DNA from: Caulobacteraceae bacterium UBA5005
GTDB taxonomy: Bacteria > Pseudomonadota > Alphaproteobacteria > Caulobacterales > Caulobacteraceae
DNA: 23,663 bases
Reading direction: 5' to 3'
Assembly (NCBI GenBank): GCA_002398405.1
Contig: DGYN01000010.1
Coordinates: 1-23,663 of the forward strand
Part shown: piece by piece, positions 7,341 through 17,947 of the stretch
How the letters are laid out: each line of letters starts with the position of its first letter
Numbering within the stretch: position 1 is the stretch's first letter
Notes under the pieces: model-generated
Databases searched by the model: none
What the model saw: only the letters and a program-made list of their open reading frames with translations
Told to the model about the DNA's origin: nothing
Program-made: the position numbers and the translations under genes

Positions 7341-8278
7341 CAGAAGTATCCCTCGCGCTTCTTCTTCTCCATCGAGGCGCTCTCGTCCGTGTCGATCAGA
7401 CGGCCCTGGCGCTCGGAGGTGCGGGAAGCCCGCATCTCATCGATGATATCGTCGAGGGTGGCGGCGTCGCTTTCGACCGCGGCGCTGAGCGGGTAGCAGC
7501 CCAGGGACCGGAAGCGCACGGAGCGGATCTCCTCGGTCTCGCCAGGGAGAAGCGGCATGCGGTCGTCGTCGCGCATGATCAGCATTCCGTCGCGGTGCAC
7601 CACCGGGCGGGGCGCGGCGAGATACAGGGGAACGATCGGAATGGCCTCAGCGCGGGTGTATTCCCAGATGTCGAGCTCGGTCCAGTTGGAGAGCGGGAAG
7701 ACGCGGATGGTCTCGCCCTTGTTGATGCGGGTGTTGTAGAGGCGCCAGAGTTCGGGCCGCTGATTGCGGGGGTCCCAGACGTGGCCGGCCGAGCGGAAGG
7801 AAAAGACGCGCTCCTTGGCCCGGGACTTTTCCTCGTCGCGCCGGGCGCCGCCGAAGGCCGCGTCGAACCCGTAGAGATCGAGCGCCTGCTTGAGGGCCTC
7901 GGTTTTCATGACTTGGGTGTGGAGGGAGGAGCCGGAGGCGATGGGGCCGATGCCGCGATTAACGCCGTCCTGGTTGGTATAGACCTTGAGATCAACGCCG
8001 TAGCGCTCGGCGATGGTGTCGCGGTGGGTGATCATGTCCCGAAACTTCCAGGTCGTGTCGACATGGAGGAGCGGGAAGGGGAGCTTGGACGGGAAGAAGG
8101 CCTTGGCGGCCAGGTGCAGCATGACTCCGCTGTCCTTGCCGATGGAATAGAGCATCACCGGATTGTCAAAGGCGGCGGCGACTTCACGGATGATGTCGAT
8201 CGATTCCGCCTCCAGGCGTTTCAGATGATCTGAAAGCGGCCGGCGCTCGGATGTGGCGACGCTGGGAAAAGCAGACAT
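7340..8278 (-). CDS. cysD: Sulfate adenylyltransferase subunit CysD
   Basis: A 312-residue ATP sulfurylase small subunit of the PAPS reductase-like N-type ATPase fold. It pairs with CysN to make APS from ATP and sulfate. The PP-loop SIGKDSGV is at 45-52, and GGARRDEEKSRAKER at 143-157 is the signature of CysD. The C-terminal REGYF is also typical. A TTG four codons upstream (8290) would extend the frame, but I prefer the ATG at 8278 because GAGG (complement of 8285-8288) lies six bases before it. It is the first of the cysD-cysNC pair; about 80 bases separate it from the upstream M16 protease gene on the same strand. No cysH or cysI genes are in the window. Confidence 0.96.
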   Translation of the reverse strand: MSAFPSVATSERRPLSDHLKRLEAESIDIIREVAAAFDNPVMLYSIGKDSGVMLHLAAKAFFPSKLPFPLLHVDTTWKFRDMITHRDTIAERYGVDLKVYTNQDGVNRGIGPIASGSSLHTQVMKTEALKQALDLYGFDAAFGGARRDEEKSRAKERVFSFRSAGHVWDPRNQRPELWRLYNTRINKGETIRVFPLSNWTELDIWEYTRAEAIPIVPLYLAAPRPVVHRDGMLIMRDDDRMPLLPGETEEIRSVRFRSLGCYPLSAAVESDAATLDDIIDEMRASRTSERQGRLIDTDESASMEKKKREGYF

Positions 8279-8339
8279 ACAAAACCTCAAGCCAGCACGG
8301 GGGCTCCGGCGGGGCGAGGCTGCGGATTAGTGGATCAGT

Positions 8340-8373
8340 CCGGCGGGAGCGAGCGGGTTTATCTGCCCGCCGG
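8340..8373 (-). terminator. Possible hairpin at the end of the M16 protease gene
   Basis: On the minus strand CCGGCGGG (complement of 8366-8373) pairs with CCCGCCGG (complement of 8340-8347), a perfect eight-base GC stem around an 18-base loop that contains the M16 stop codon (8359-8361). No U-tract follows, so efficient intrinsic termination is doubtful. It may be a partial terminator or RNA 3'-end stabiliser separating the protease from cysD. Confidence 0.3.
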
Positions 8374-11247
8374 CTGAGAAATCCTAATCGCCTGACCGAC
8401 TGGGACCGTACCTGGGGCTCCCGGACGCGCCACCCCATCGGGCAGGACCGAGATGCGATAGGTCTTCTCGGGCGCGAGCCACCGCCTGGCCGAGGCGTTG
8501 ACCTCTTCCACGGTGATGCGTTCGATCATGGCCAGGGGATTGCGCGCGGTCTCCAGGCGCCGCGGCTCGCGTTGCGCCCCGACAAGGGTGCTGGCCCAGT
8601 AGGCGTCGGCGCGGGTGGTCAGCAGCATTTGCTGGCGCTGAGCGCGCACATGCTTGTCGACCTCGGCCTGGGTGACGCCCTTGGTGCGGAGGTCCTCGGC
8701 GATCGCCGAGGCGGATGCATAGAAGTCGTCGACCGCGGCGGGCGGCACCTCGGCGGAGATGATGAACTGACCATAGCCGGTGAAGACACGGGAGAAGTCG
8801 ACGCCGCCGGCGATATTATAGGTCTTGCCCTGCGCCATGCGCACCCGTTCGAGCATCCGCTCGGCGTAGATGGCGTGCAGCGTCTGAGCGGCATAAAGGG
8901 CGGCGGGCTCCGAATAATAGTCGCTGGTTGGCCATGACACGACCGCCATGGCGAGATCAGGCCGCCCCTTGTGAGTCAGCTTGACCGGAGTAGCTGTGGG
9001 AGCCGGGAAGCGGACCTGGCGTGCGCCCGGTGTCTCCTTCAAGGGCTTACGGTCGGGCAGGGCGCCGAAGGTCTTGGCCACGGCCTCGATCGCCTGGTCG
9101 ACGGTCAGGGTCCCCACCATGAGTATCTCGATGTCGGATTGGGCCAGGATGGGTTCAAAGAAGGCGCGGATGTCGCGCATGCTTGCCCGACGTACGACTT
9201 CCTCGGTCAAGGGCGCGAAGCGCGCGTCGCCACCATAGAGTAGCGGCGCGCCCGCGAAGGCGTAGGCCGACCCCGGCGTGGCGTCGCGGGTCGCATAGGC
9301 CTGCAGATACCGCGCCTTGACCCCTTCGAAATCGTCCGGACTCCAGGCGGGCTTCGTCATGAAGGCGGCCAGCAGTTGCATCTGTAGGTCGAGATCGGCC
9401 TTCTTCGTGGTCCCAGCCAGGGTGAATCCGCCGTCGGAGTCGAGCGCGGCGATGGAAACATCGCGCCCCTCCAAAGCCATTTGGCGCTCACGGTTTGTCA
9501 GGCCCTGAAGCCCGCCGGGCAGGAAGCCGCTGGTCCAAAGGCGGGCCGCGGTCGGGCGGTCCTTGGGGTATTCCAGGGTTCCCTGGCCGAACAGCACGCG
9601 CACCAGGATCTGGTCTTCGCGCAGGCTGCTGGGCTTGACGGTCAGACGGACATTGTTGGCGAACTTGACCATGGTGACGCCCAGGGGATCTTCCTTGCGA
9701 TCCACCACCCCGCCAGGCGAGCCGAAGTCGGTGAAGGGCCAGGTCTTCAGCTCGGCCTGGGTCAAGGCGGGCAGGGCGCCCTGCCGGGCTCGGTTAAGCG
9801 CGGTGCGCAGTCCGGCTTCGCCGCCCTTGGGCTCCGTCCGGCTCGCCACGAAGAGCAACGGAGTTCCCGGGAAGAGGTCTTTGAAGGCCAGGTCGATCTT
9901 GCCGGGGGTAGTCGCGGCTGCGGCTTCCTCAAACAAGGTCAGGCGTTCTGCCTCAGCCGTAAACACCTTGTCCCTGGCGATGGACTCCAGAAGACCGGCG
10001 ATCACCACGCGCGTGCCGTTGGCCAACGGCGAGGCGATACCCTGCTTTATGGCGTCCCGGTTGCGGGTGACGGCGAGGTCCAGTTCCGTCTGGGTGACGG
10101 GCCGTTCCAGGATCTGACGCTGGGCGGTCGCGAGGCTGGCCACGGCGGCGTCCATGTCCACCGGTTGGCCGATGGCGATCTGCGTCGGCGTGCTGCCGTC
10201 GGGCATGTCGGGCCGGCCTATGGCGACCTTCGTATTGCCGCTTACCGTCGACATCTTCGAGAGGCGGTCGGCGGCGATCGACAGGGCGATGGCCTCGGTC
10301 ATCCTGGCGGTGCGAGCCGATCGGCTATCGGCCTGATTGTCGGCCGGCGCCGTCCAGATAAGCGCGGCTTGGGGCGTGGTGTCCGCCTCGACGTGCAGCG
10401 CGGTCCGCTCGGTGCGCGCGGGGGCCACGGGGGGCGGGTCCTTGCCGGCGGGACCGCGGCCCCGCCACGACCCAAAGCGTTCCTTGATGCCGGCTTCGAC
10501 GGTCGCCGGATCGCCCGGTCCGACCACCACCAGGATCGCCCGTTCGGGGCGGTAGTAAGCGTCATAGAAGGCGCGCACCCGTTCCACCGGCGCGGTCTGC
10601 AGCACCTGCACCTTACCGATCGGCGGGCGGGAATAGGCATGCCCGGGGTAGACGGCCTTCAAGACGGCAAAGACGGATCTGAGATCGGGGGAATCGCGCT
10701 CGCGTTCCTCAGCCAGGACAATGTTGCGCTCGGCGTCCATGCCCGTCTGGCTCAGGTCCGCCTCGAACATCATGTCGCGAAGGGCGTCCATGACCGCCGC
10801 GACCTTGGGCTGCGAGGCCGCCGCGATGTCGAACTGATAGATGGTTTCGTCGAACCCGGTCATGGCGTTGAAGGCCGGGCCAAAACGCATGCCCTGGCTC
10901 TCGAGGTGGGTCTTGATGCCCGTGTCGCCGGGAAAGTTCTTCGTGCCGCGGAACACCAGGTGCTCCAACATGTGGGCCAATCCGTCCTGGCCGGGACCCT
11001 CGTGCGCAGCGCCGGCCGCGATGCGCATCCGCACCGAGATCAGGCCTGCCGGTTGCCGGTTCTGAAGGATGGCGTAGCGCATGCCGTTGTCGAGCACGCC
11101 GTAGACCACGCCGGGACGGGGCTTGAGGTCGCTGGCCTGATGGGCGAAGGCCGGGGTGGCCGGGGACTGGGCGGCCGCGCCGCCGCCGGCGATGATCAGG
11201 ACGGCGAGGGCCGCGCCCACGCTGCGACGTATGTTAAGACCCCACAT
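8359..11247 (-). CDS. Exported M16 family zinc metalloprotease (duplicated)
   Basis: A 962-residue pitrilysin-type protease. A signal peptide is evident: basic start, hydrophobic core at about 10-22, then GGGAAAQS with likely cleavage near 26, so action in the periplasm is expected. The zinc motif HMLEH is at 92-96, and glutamate E173 falls exactly 76 residues after it, giving the complete HxxEH-x76-E signature. The protein has two M16 modules; the second (about 500-950) lacks the zinc motif, as usual for the inactive half. GGGGAG (complement of 11254-11259) lies six bases before the ATG. Substrate unknown; such enzymes degrade peptides in the envelope. The gene sits upstream of cysD with no evident functional link. 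Confidence 0.93.
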   Translation of the reverse strand: MWGLNIRRSVGAALAVLIIAGGGAAAQSPATPAFAHQASDLKPRPGVVYGVLDNGMRYAILQNRQPAGLISVRMRIAAGAAHEGPGQDGLAHMLEHLVFRGTKNFPGDTGIKTHLESQGMRFGPAFNAMTGFDETIYQFDIAAASQPKVAAVMDALRDMMFEADLSQTGMDAERNIVLAEERERDSPDLRSVFAVLKAVYPGHAYSRPPIGKVQVLQTAPVERVRAFYDAYYRPERAILVVVGPGDPATVEAGIKERFGSWRGRGPAGKDPPPVAPARTERTALHVEADTTPQAALIWTAPADNQADSRSARTARMTEAIALSIAADRLSKMSTVSGNTKVAIGRPDMPDGSTPTQIAIGQPVDMDAAVASLATAQRQILERPVTQTELDLAVTRNRDAIKQGIASPLANGTRVVIAGLLESIARDKVFTAEAERLTLFEEAAAATTPGKIDLAFKDLFPGTPLLFVASRTEPKGGEAGLRTALNRARQGALPALTQAELKTWPFTDFGSPGGVVDRKEDPLGVTMVKFANNVRLTVKPSSLREDQILVRVLFGQGTLEYPKDRPTAARLWTSGFLPGGLQGLTNRERQMALEGRDVSIAALDSDGGFTLAGTTKKADLDLQMQLLAAFMTKPAWSPDDFEGVKARYLQAYATRDATPGSAYAFAGAPLLYGGDARFAPLTEEVVRRASMRDIRAFFEPILAQSDIEILMVGTLTVDQAIEAVAKTFGALPDRKPLKETPGARQVRFPAPTATPVKLTHKGRPDLAMAVVSWPTSDYYSEPAALYAAQTLHAIYAERMLERVRMAQGKTYNIAGGVDFSRVFTGYGQFIISAEVPPAAVDDFYASASAIAEDLRTKGVTQAEVDKHVRAQRQQMLLTTRADAYWASTLVGAQREPRRLETARNPLAMIERITVEEVNASARRWLAPEKTYRISVLPDGVARPGAPGTVPVGQAIRISQPAGR

Positions 11248-11279
11248 CGCGCTCTCCCCTGAACCCTGCCAAGGTCAGG

Positions 11280-11307
11280 AAGCTATTGGGGCGGCCGCTC
11301 TTGTCAA
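11280..11307 (-). promoter_or_regulatory. Probable promoter of the M16 protease gene
   Basis: On the minus strand a perfect -35 TTGACA (complement of 11302-11307) is followed 16 bases later by TAGCTT (complement of 11280-11285), which matches the -10 consensus only in part. It would start transcription some 25 bases before the ATG at 11247 and lies in the only gap (11248-11328) between the exporter operon and the protease gene. Confidence 0.45.
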
Positions 11308-11328
11308 GGTTGTAGCCGACATAGCTCT

Positions 11329-12564
11329 CTAGTCCCGGCGCAGGGCCTCGATCGGGTCGAGCTGGGCGGCGCGCCAGGAGGGGTAGGCGCCGAAGATCAG
11401 GCCGACGAACATGGAGAAACCCAGGGACAGGGGCGCGGCCCAACTGGGGATGGTGGTCGGCCAGCCGCCGAGTTTGGAGACCACTACGGCTCCCAGAAGC
11501 CCGATGGAGAGGCCTATGAGGCCGCCGAAGATCGAGAGAGTCACGGCTTCCAGGGCGAACTGGGCTAGGATGTCGCCGCGGGTTGCGCCAAGCGCCATGC
11601 GAAGGCCGATCTCGCGCGTTCGTTCGGTCACCGCGACCAGCATGATGTTCATGATGCCGACGCCGCCCACCAGCAGGGAGACACCCGCGACCGCGGCCAG
11701 CAGCAGGGTGAAGGTCTGGGTCGTGGCCTGCATGGCTTCCATCATTGAGGCCATGTTCTGGATCTGGAAGTCGTCGTCCTGGCCCGGGGCGATCTTGTGC
11801 CGGTCGCGCAGGAGGTTGGTTACATCCTCCTGAACCTTGGCGATGGCCTCCTTGTCGACGGCCTTGATGTAGATGTTCTGCACCGCGTCGCCGCGGATCC
11901 GCCGGCCGACCACGCGGCTGCGGATCGGCTTCAAGGGGCCGATGATCAGGTCGTCCTGGTCCTGGCCCATGCCGCTCTGGCCCTTGGGCGTCAGAACGCC
12001 GATCACCTCAAAGGGCACCCGGCCGACCCGAACGCGTTGGCCGACCGCGTCTCCGTCAGGGAACAGGTTGGTGGCTACCGTCTGGCCGATGATGATGACC
12101 TTGCGGCCGGCTTCGGCGTCGCCCGCCTCGAACATGCGGCCTTGCGCGACGGTCATGTCGCGCACGGTGAGATATTCGGGGTCAACGCCATGCACCTGGG
12201 TGAACCAGTTGGTTCCCTCGGCGGCGACCTGACTTTGGCCACGGACCGAGGATGACACCGCGGCGACACCCTGGATCTCCGCCTTGATGGCGTCAGCGTC
12301 GCCCGTCTCGAGCGAAATGTTCGATCCGCCGCCCATATTGACGTTGCTGCCCGGACCCCGCGCCGCGCCCGGCTGGACGATGATCATGTTCGAGCCAAGG
12401 CCGGAAATCTGGTCCTCGACGCGTTTGGAGGCGCCAAGGCCGATGGAGGTCATGGTGACCACGGCGGCGACGCCGATGACGACGCCAAGGGTGGTCAGGG
12501 CCGAGCGCATCGGGTGGGCGAGAATGGCGCCGGCGGCGAAGCGGATAAGTTCTACGCGTCTCAT
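11329..12564 (-). CDS. ABC transporter permease, MacB/FtsX type
   Basis: A 411-residue inner-membrane permease of the type VII (mechanotransmission) ABC family. TM1 is at about 21-43. A large MacB-type periplasmic domain covers about 44-280. Three further spans lie at about 285-308, 335-360 and 372-392, and the protein ends in the conserved PSWRAAQLDPIEALRRD. The coupling region ERTREIGLRMALGATRGDI (314-332) is diagnostic of MacB/LolC-like permeases. In E. coli MacB the ATPase is fused at the N-terminus; here it is a separate gene immediately upstream, overlapping by one base (TGATG). It is the third gene of an adaptor-ATPase-permease operon; an outer-membrane TolC-like partner is not in the window. 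Substrate cannot be predicted. Confidence 0.93.
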   Translation of the reverse strand: MRRVELIRFAAGAILAHPMRSALTTLGVVIGVAAVVTMTSIGLGASKRVEDQISGLGSNMIIVQPGAARGPGSNVNMGGGSNISLETGDADAIKAEIQGVAAVSSSVRGQSQVAAEGTNWFTQVHGVDPEYLTVRDMTVAQGRMFEAGDAEAGRKVIIIGQTVATNLFPDGDAVGQRVRVGRVPFEVIGVLTPKGQSGMGQDQDDLIIGPLKPIRSRVVGRRIRGDAVQNIYIKAVDKEAIAKVQEDVTNLLRDRHKIAPGQDDDFQIQNMASMMEAMQATTQTFTLLLAAVAGVSLLVGGVGIMNIMLVAVTERTREIGLRMALGATRGDILAQFALEAVTLSIFGGLIGLSIGLLGAVVVSKLGGWPTTIPSWAAPLSLGFSMFVGLIFGAYPSWRAAQLDPIEALRRD

Positions 12565-13286
12565 CAGTGCGCCGCTCCAGTTGTGCCGATGATGGCCTCT
12601 TCGATAACGCCGTACTCGTCGCTGAGGATCTCGCCGTCGCGGAAGGTGACGCGGCGTTTTGCCTGCGCGGCGACGCCGAGGTCGTGAGTGACGATGATGA
12701 GGGTCAGACCCTCCCTGTTCAACTCACGAAACAGTTCGAGCACTTCCTTGCCGGTTTTGGAGTCGAGGGCGCCGGTCGGCTCGTCCGCGAGGAGGAGGTC
12801 GGGCTTGTTGGCCAGGGCGCGGGCGATGGCGACGCGTTGCTGCTGGCCGCCGGACATCTGGGCCGGACGGTGGCCGGAGCGGGAGCCGAGGCCGACGCGG
12901 TCCAGAAGCATCTGGGCGCGCTCCTTGCGTTCGCGGGGCGCGATGTCGCCGTAGATCATGGGCAGTTCGACGTTCTGCAGGGCCGTGAGCCGGGGCAGAA
13001 GCTGGAAGGACTGAAAGATGAAGCCGATCCGCTTGTTGCGGAACAGCGCCAGCTGGACGTCATCGAAGGTGGCGACGTCTTCGCCTTCGAAGAGGTACTG
13101 GCCGGCCGTGGGCCGGTCGAGCCCGCCGATGATGTTCATCAGGCTGGATTTCCCCGAGCCGGACGGCCCGATGACGGCGGTGTGCTCGCCGCGCTCGAAC
13201 TTCAGATCCACGCCGGCGAGAGCGGCTACGCTCTCCTCGCCCATGACGTAGATTTTCTTCAGGCCTTTGACCTCGATCATCGCCAC
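12564..13286 (-). CDS. ABC transporter ATP-binding protein, MacB/LolD type
   Basis: A 240-residue nucleotide-binding subunit. Motifs in order: Walker A GPSGSGKSS (40-48), Q-loop Q92, signature MSGGQQQR (144-151; M in place of the usual L), Walker B LLLADEP (164-170), D-loop GALDS and switch histidine H201. The length and the IGFIFQSFQLLP segment place it in the MacB/LolD subfamily. I kept GTG at 13286 because AAGG (complement of 13297-13300) is ten bases upstream; an ATG two codons later is possible. It starts 20 bases after the adaptor stop and overlaps the permease start by one base, which supports a stoichiometric complex. Confidence 0.95.
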   Translation of the reverse strand: MAMIEVKGLKKIYVMGEESVAALAGVDLKFERGEHTAVIGPSGSGKSSLMNIIGGLDRPTAGQYLFEGEDVATFDDVQLALFRNKRIGFIFQSFQLLPRLTALQNVELPMIYGDIAPRERKERAQMLLDRVGLGSRSGHRPAQMSGGQQQRVAIARALANKPDLLLADEPTGALDSKTGKEVLELFRELNREGLTLIIVTHDLGVAAQAKRRVTFRDGEILSDEYGVIEEAIIGTTGAAH

Positions 13287-13306
13287 GGGCGTCGCGCCTT
13301 TTTTAC

Positions 13307-14992
<1,686 letters not shown>

Positions 14993-15061
14993 CAGGACCA
15001 GACTCTTTTGTTGAATAACGGCAAGACCGGCGGGATAGGCGCCATTCTTTGCACGTTGATT

Positions 15062-15664
15062 TCAGGTGTTTGTCCGCTCTTTGGTGCGCCGCTCGAGAAT
15101 TAAAGCGGCGAGACATCGTGGATAAAGTTCATGTTCCGCCTTCAGGACGCGGGCGGCAAGCGTGGCCGTGTCGTCGCCGGGAAGCACCGGAACTTGGCTC
15201 TGCCCCAGGAGCGGCCCCTCATCCACCCCGGCGGTGACCAGATGAACGCTGCAGCCGTGCACGGCGCCCTTGTCGGCCAGCACCCGCTCGTGGGTGTCGA
15301 GGCCGGGATAGGCGGGAAGGAGGCTGGGGTGGATGTTGATCATCCGGCCTGCCCATTTCTCCACCAGGAAGGGGGAGAGAACCCGCATGTAGCCCGCCAG
15401 GGCGATGACCTCGACCCCCGCGGCGCGGAGGGTTGCATCGACCGCGGCCTCATGCGCGGCGCGGTCCTTGCCGAAGGGGCGATGGTCTACCACGGCGGTG
15501 TCGACGCCGGCGGCCTGAGCCTTGGCCAGGCCTGGCGCGCCGGGGACATTGGAGAGCACCATGACGACCCGCCCGGGATAGGCGGAATCGCGCGCCGCCG
15601 CGATCAGGGCTTCCATGTTCGAGCCCCGGCCGCTGATCAGGATGCCGACCGGGGTCTTGTTCAT
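15062..15664 (-). CDS. purN: Phosphoribosylglycinamide formyltransferase PurN
   Basis: A 200-residue cytosolic GAR transformylase, third step of de novo purine synthesis, using 10-formyltetrahydrofolate. It shows the phosphate-binding ISGRGSNMEAL (10-20), AGYMRVLSP (90-98) and NIHPSLLPAYPG (110-121). The catalytic triad is visible as N110, H112 and D148 (in VDEGP), matching E. coli N106, H108 and D144. Its ATG overlaps the purM stop as ATGA, so translation is coupled. The C-terminal tail ERRTKERTNT is slightly longer than usual and polar. Confidence 0.97.
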   Translation of the reverse strand: MNKTPVGILISGRGSNMEALIAAARDSAYPGRVVMVLSNVPGAPGLAKAQAAGVDTAVVDHRPFGKDRAAHEAAVDATLRAAGVEVIALAGYMRVLSPFLVEKWAGRMINIHPSLLPAYPGLDTHERVLADKGAVHGCSVHLVTAGVDEGPLLGQSQVPVLPGDDTATLAARVLKAEHELYPRCLAALILERRTKERTNT

Positions 15665-16686
15665 CCGGCCGCGAGTTCGCCGCAGACGAAGGCCTCTTCC
15701 CCGGCGTTGAGCAGGGAGACGAGGACGGGTTCGACGTTTTCGGCTGCGACAATCAGCATCAGGCCAATCCCGCAGTTGAAGGTGCGGCGCATCTCAGCGT
15801 CCGCGACACCGCCTTCCTTCTGAAGCCATTCGAACACCGGCGGCAGGGCCCAGGCGTCCCAGTCGAAGCGGGCGGCGAGGCCGTCTGCGATGACCCGCGG
15901 CGGGTTTTCGATCAGGCCGCCGCCGGTGATGTGGGCGCAGGCCTTGACCAGACCGGCCTGAATGAGGGGGACGACCGAAGAGATATAGATGCGCGTCGGC
16001 TGCATCAGGGCCTGGGCCAGGGTGGCGCCGGGCGCGAAGGGGGCGGGGGCGTCCCAGGCAAGACCCGAGCGCTCGACGATCTTGCGGACCAGGGAATAGC
16101 CGTTGGAGTGCGGGCCGGAGGAGCCCAGTCCGATCAAAACATCGCCCGCCTGCTGATCGGTAAGCTTGGGAAGGACCGCGCCGCGCTCGACCGCGCCGAC
16201 GCAGAAGCCCGCCAGGTCGTAGTCGCCCTCGCCGTACATGCCCGGCATTTCCGCCGTCTCGCCGCCGGAAAGGACGCAGTTGGCCTGTTTGCATCCTTCG
16301 GCGATGCCAGCGACCACTCGCCGCGCGGTGGCGACGTCGAGCTTACCCGTCGCATAGTAGTCTAGGAACAGCAGGGGCTCGGCGCCCTGGGCCAGCAAAT
16401 CGTTGACGCACATGGCCACCAGGTCGATGCCGACCGTGTCGTGCAGGCCCGTCTCGATGGCGACTTTCAGCTTGGTGCCGACGCCATCAGTTGTGGATAC
16501 AATCAAAGGATCGGAAAAGCCGGCCGCCTTCAGGTCGAACAGGGCGCCGAATCCCCCAAGACTGCCATCCGCGCCGGGACGTCTCGTCGCCTTGGCGAGC
16601 GGCTTGATCGCCTCGACCAGCTCGTTGCCCGCGTCGATGTCGACGCCGGCGGCAGCGTAGGTCAGGCCATTGGGACGGTTGGTCAT
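15661..16686 (-). CDS. purM: Phosphoribosylformylglycinamidine cyclo-ligase PurM
   Basis: A 341-residue AIR synthetase, which converts FGAM to AIR with ATP in purine synthesis. Diagnostic motifs are DGVGTK (67-72), NDLLAQGAEPLLFLDYYA (95-112) and the glycine-rich GGETAEMPGMY (141-151), followed by the C-terminal ITGGGLIENPPRV stretch. Length is normal. The ATG at 16686 has no clear Shine-Dalgarno. It heads the purM-purN pair and is divergent from rnd; the two start codons are 88 bases apart, and a GANTC site (GAATC, 16710-16714) lies in this gap. Confidence 0.97.
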   Translation of the reverse strand: MTNRPNGLTYAAAGVDIDAGNELVEAIKPLAKATRRPGADGSLGGFGALFDLKAAGFSDPLIVSTTDGVGTKLKVAIETGLHDTVGIDLVAMCVNDLLAQGAEPLLFLDYYATGKLDVATARRVVAGIAEGCKQANCVLSGGETAEMPGMYGEGDYDLAGFCVGAVERGAVLPKLTDQQAGDVLIGLGSSGPHSNGYSLVRKIVERSGLAWDAPAPFAPGATLAQALMQPTRIYISSVVPLIQAGLVKACAHITGGGLIENPPRVIADGLAARFDWDAWALPPVFEWLQKEGGVADAEMRRTFNCGIGLMLIVAAENVEPVLVSLLNAGEEAFVCGELAAG

Positions 16687-16737
16687 CTTGGGATTGGACT
16701 TAATGGACAGAATCGAAGCGGGGGCCGCGGACGCCTC

Positions 16738-16774
16738 TTGCCACGGCGCGGCGATGGAGGGCTATAGCTACCCG
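16738..16774 (+). promoter_or_regulatory. Candidate leaderless promoter of rnd
   Basis: GCTATAGC at 16761-16768 matches seven of eight positions of the Caulobacter housekeeping -10 consensus GCTANAWC and ends exactly six bases before the ATG at 16775. Transcription would then begin at or next to the start codon. The -35 is poor: TTGCCA at 16738-16743 is 19 bases from the TATAGC hexamer. Confidence 0.45.
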
Positions 16775-17947
16775 ATGACTCCGACGATCACCACCACCGC
16801 CGAACTGAAGTCCTTTTGTAAGCGGTTGGAGAATTCCCCCTTCATCGCCGTGGACACCGAGTTCATGCGCGAGACCACCTATTGGCCCAAGCTGTGCCTG
16901 ATCCAGGCCGCCAACACGGAGGAGGGGGCCTGTATCGATCCCCTGGCCGAGGGGCTGGACCTGGGGCCGTTCCTGGCGCTTCTGAAGGATCCGAAGATCT
17001 GCAAGGTGTTCCACGCCGCGCGGCAGGACCTGGAGATCTTCAACAATCTCGAAGCCATGCCGGTGAACGTGTTCGATACCCAGATCGCGGCCATGGCGGC
17101 GGGGTTCGGCGAGCAGGTGGCCTATGACGCCCTGGTCCGCTCGATGCTGAAGATCGACATCGACAAGTCGAGCCGCTTCACCGACTGGGGCCGGCGGCCG
17201 CTGGCGGAGTCGCAGCTTTCCTATGCCCTCGCTGACGTGACGCACCTGGCGACCCTTTATCCGATGCTGCACGAGCGGCTGGAGAAGGCCGAGCGGCTGC
17301 GCTGGGTCGAGGATGAGATGAAGGCGCTGACCGCGCCGGCGCTTTATGACTGTTCACCCGAAAACGCCTGGAAGCGCCTGAAGCCGCGGAAGAGCGCGTC
17401 GAAATATCTGTCGGTGTTCAAGTCGGTGGCCGCCTGGCGCGAGCTGACAGCCCAGACACGGGATCAACCCCGCTCGCGCATCCTCAAGGATGACGCCATC
17501 GATGAGGTGGCGACCCAGACGCCGACCGACGCCGACGGCCTCAATCGCCTGCGCAGCGTGCCCAAGGGGTTCGCCGGGTCGCGGTTTGGGCCGGACCTGC
17601 TGGAGGCCGTGAAGGCGGGACTGCGGGATCCGGAAGCGACCGCGCCGGTGCTCGATGCTCGGGGGCCGCCGCCGCAGGCCGGGTCCGGAGCGGTGGTCGA
17701 GCTTTTGAAGGTGCTGCTTAAGGCGCGGGCGGAGGACGCCAAGGTCGCGTCCAAACTGATCGCCACGGTCTCGGACCTGGAAAAGATCGCCAATGACGAC
17801 AATGCCGTCACCCCGGCCCTCGAAGGCTGGCGGCGGGAGGCGTTTGGGGACGACGCGCTGCGCCTAAAGCGGGGTGAGTTGGCCCTGGTGCTGGACGGCA
17901 CGCGGGTGCGGGTGGTGGAAGTCCGCAGAGGCCCTAAGCCGTCCTGA
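16775..17947 (+). CDS. rnd: Ribonuclease D
   Basis: A 390-residue 3'-5' exoribonuclease of the DEDD superfamily that trims tRNA and other small RNA 3' ends. ExoI is VDTEF with D27 and E29, ExoII is ARQDLEIF with D85, and ExoIII is SYALADV with Y150 and D154, so all four acidic residues and the tyrosine are present. An HRDC-type helical domain covers about 211-290, with a second helical region after it. The frame stays open upstream to a TTG at 16670, but that would overlap divergent purM. I chose ATG 16775 because the protein then begins MTPTITTTAEL directly before the domain. ATG 16754 is less likely. GGAGGG (16756-16761) is 13 bases away, long for a ribosome site. The 3' end overlaps ppx by 14 bases. 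Confidence 0.94.
   Translation: MTPTITTTAELKSFCKRLENSPFIAVDTEFMRETTYWPKLCLIQAANTEEGACIDPLAEGLDLGPFLALLKDPKICKVFHAARQDLEIFNNLEAMPVNVFDTQIAAMAAGFGEQVAYDALVRSMLKIDIDKSSRFTDWGRRPLAESQLSYALADVTHLATLYPMLHERLEKAERLRWVEDEMKALTAPALYDCSPENAWKRLKPRKSASKYLSVFKSVAAWRELTAQTRDQPRSRILKDDAIDEVATQTPTDADGLNRLRSVPKGFAGSRFGPDLLEAVKAGLRDPEATAPVLDARGPPPQAGSGAVVELLKVLLKARAEDAKVASKLIATVSDLEKIANDDNAVTPALEGWRREAFGDDALRLKRGELALVLDGTRVRVVEVRRGPKPS

Noticed and set aside
8279..8290. TTG start four codons upstream for cysD
   Set aside because: The putative Shine-Dalgarno GAGG lies within this extension and is well spaced for the ATG at 8278.
9481..11262. 593-residue open frame antisense to the M16 protease gene
   Set aside because: GC-rich codon usage leaves the opposite strand open. 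The peptide is rich in Gly/His/Arg without any recognisable domain, and the sense strand encodes a complete protease signature.
16492..16500. TGTGGATAC, one base from a DnaA box
   Set aside because: Isolated, inside purM coding sequence, and not near hdaA or an origin-like AT-rich region.
16670..16774. Longer rnd from TTG 16670
   Set aside because: It would overlap the divergent purM start and adds residues unlike RNase D.
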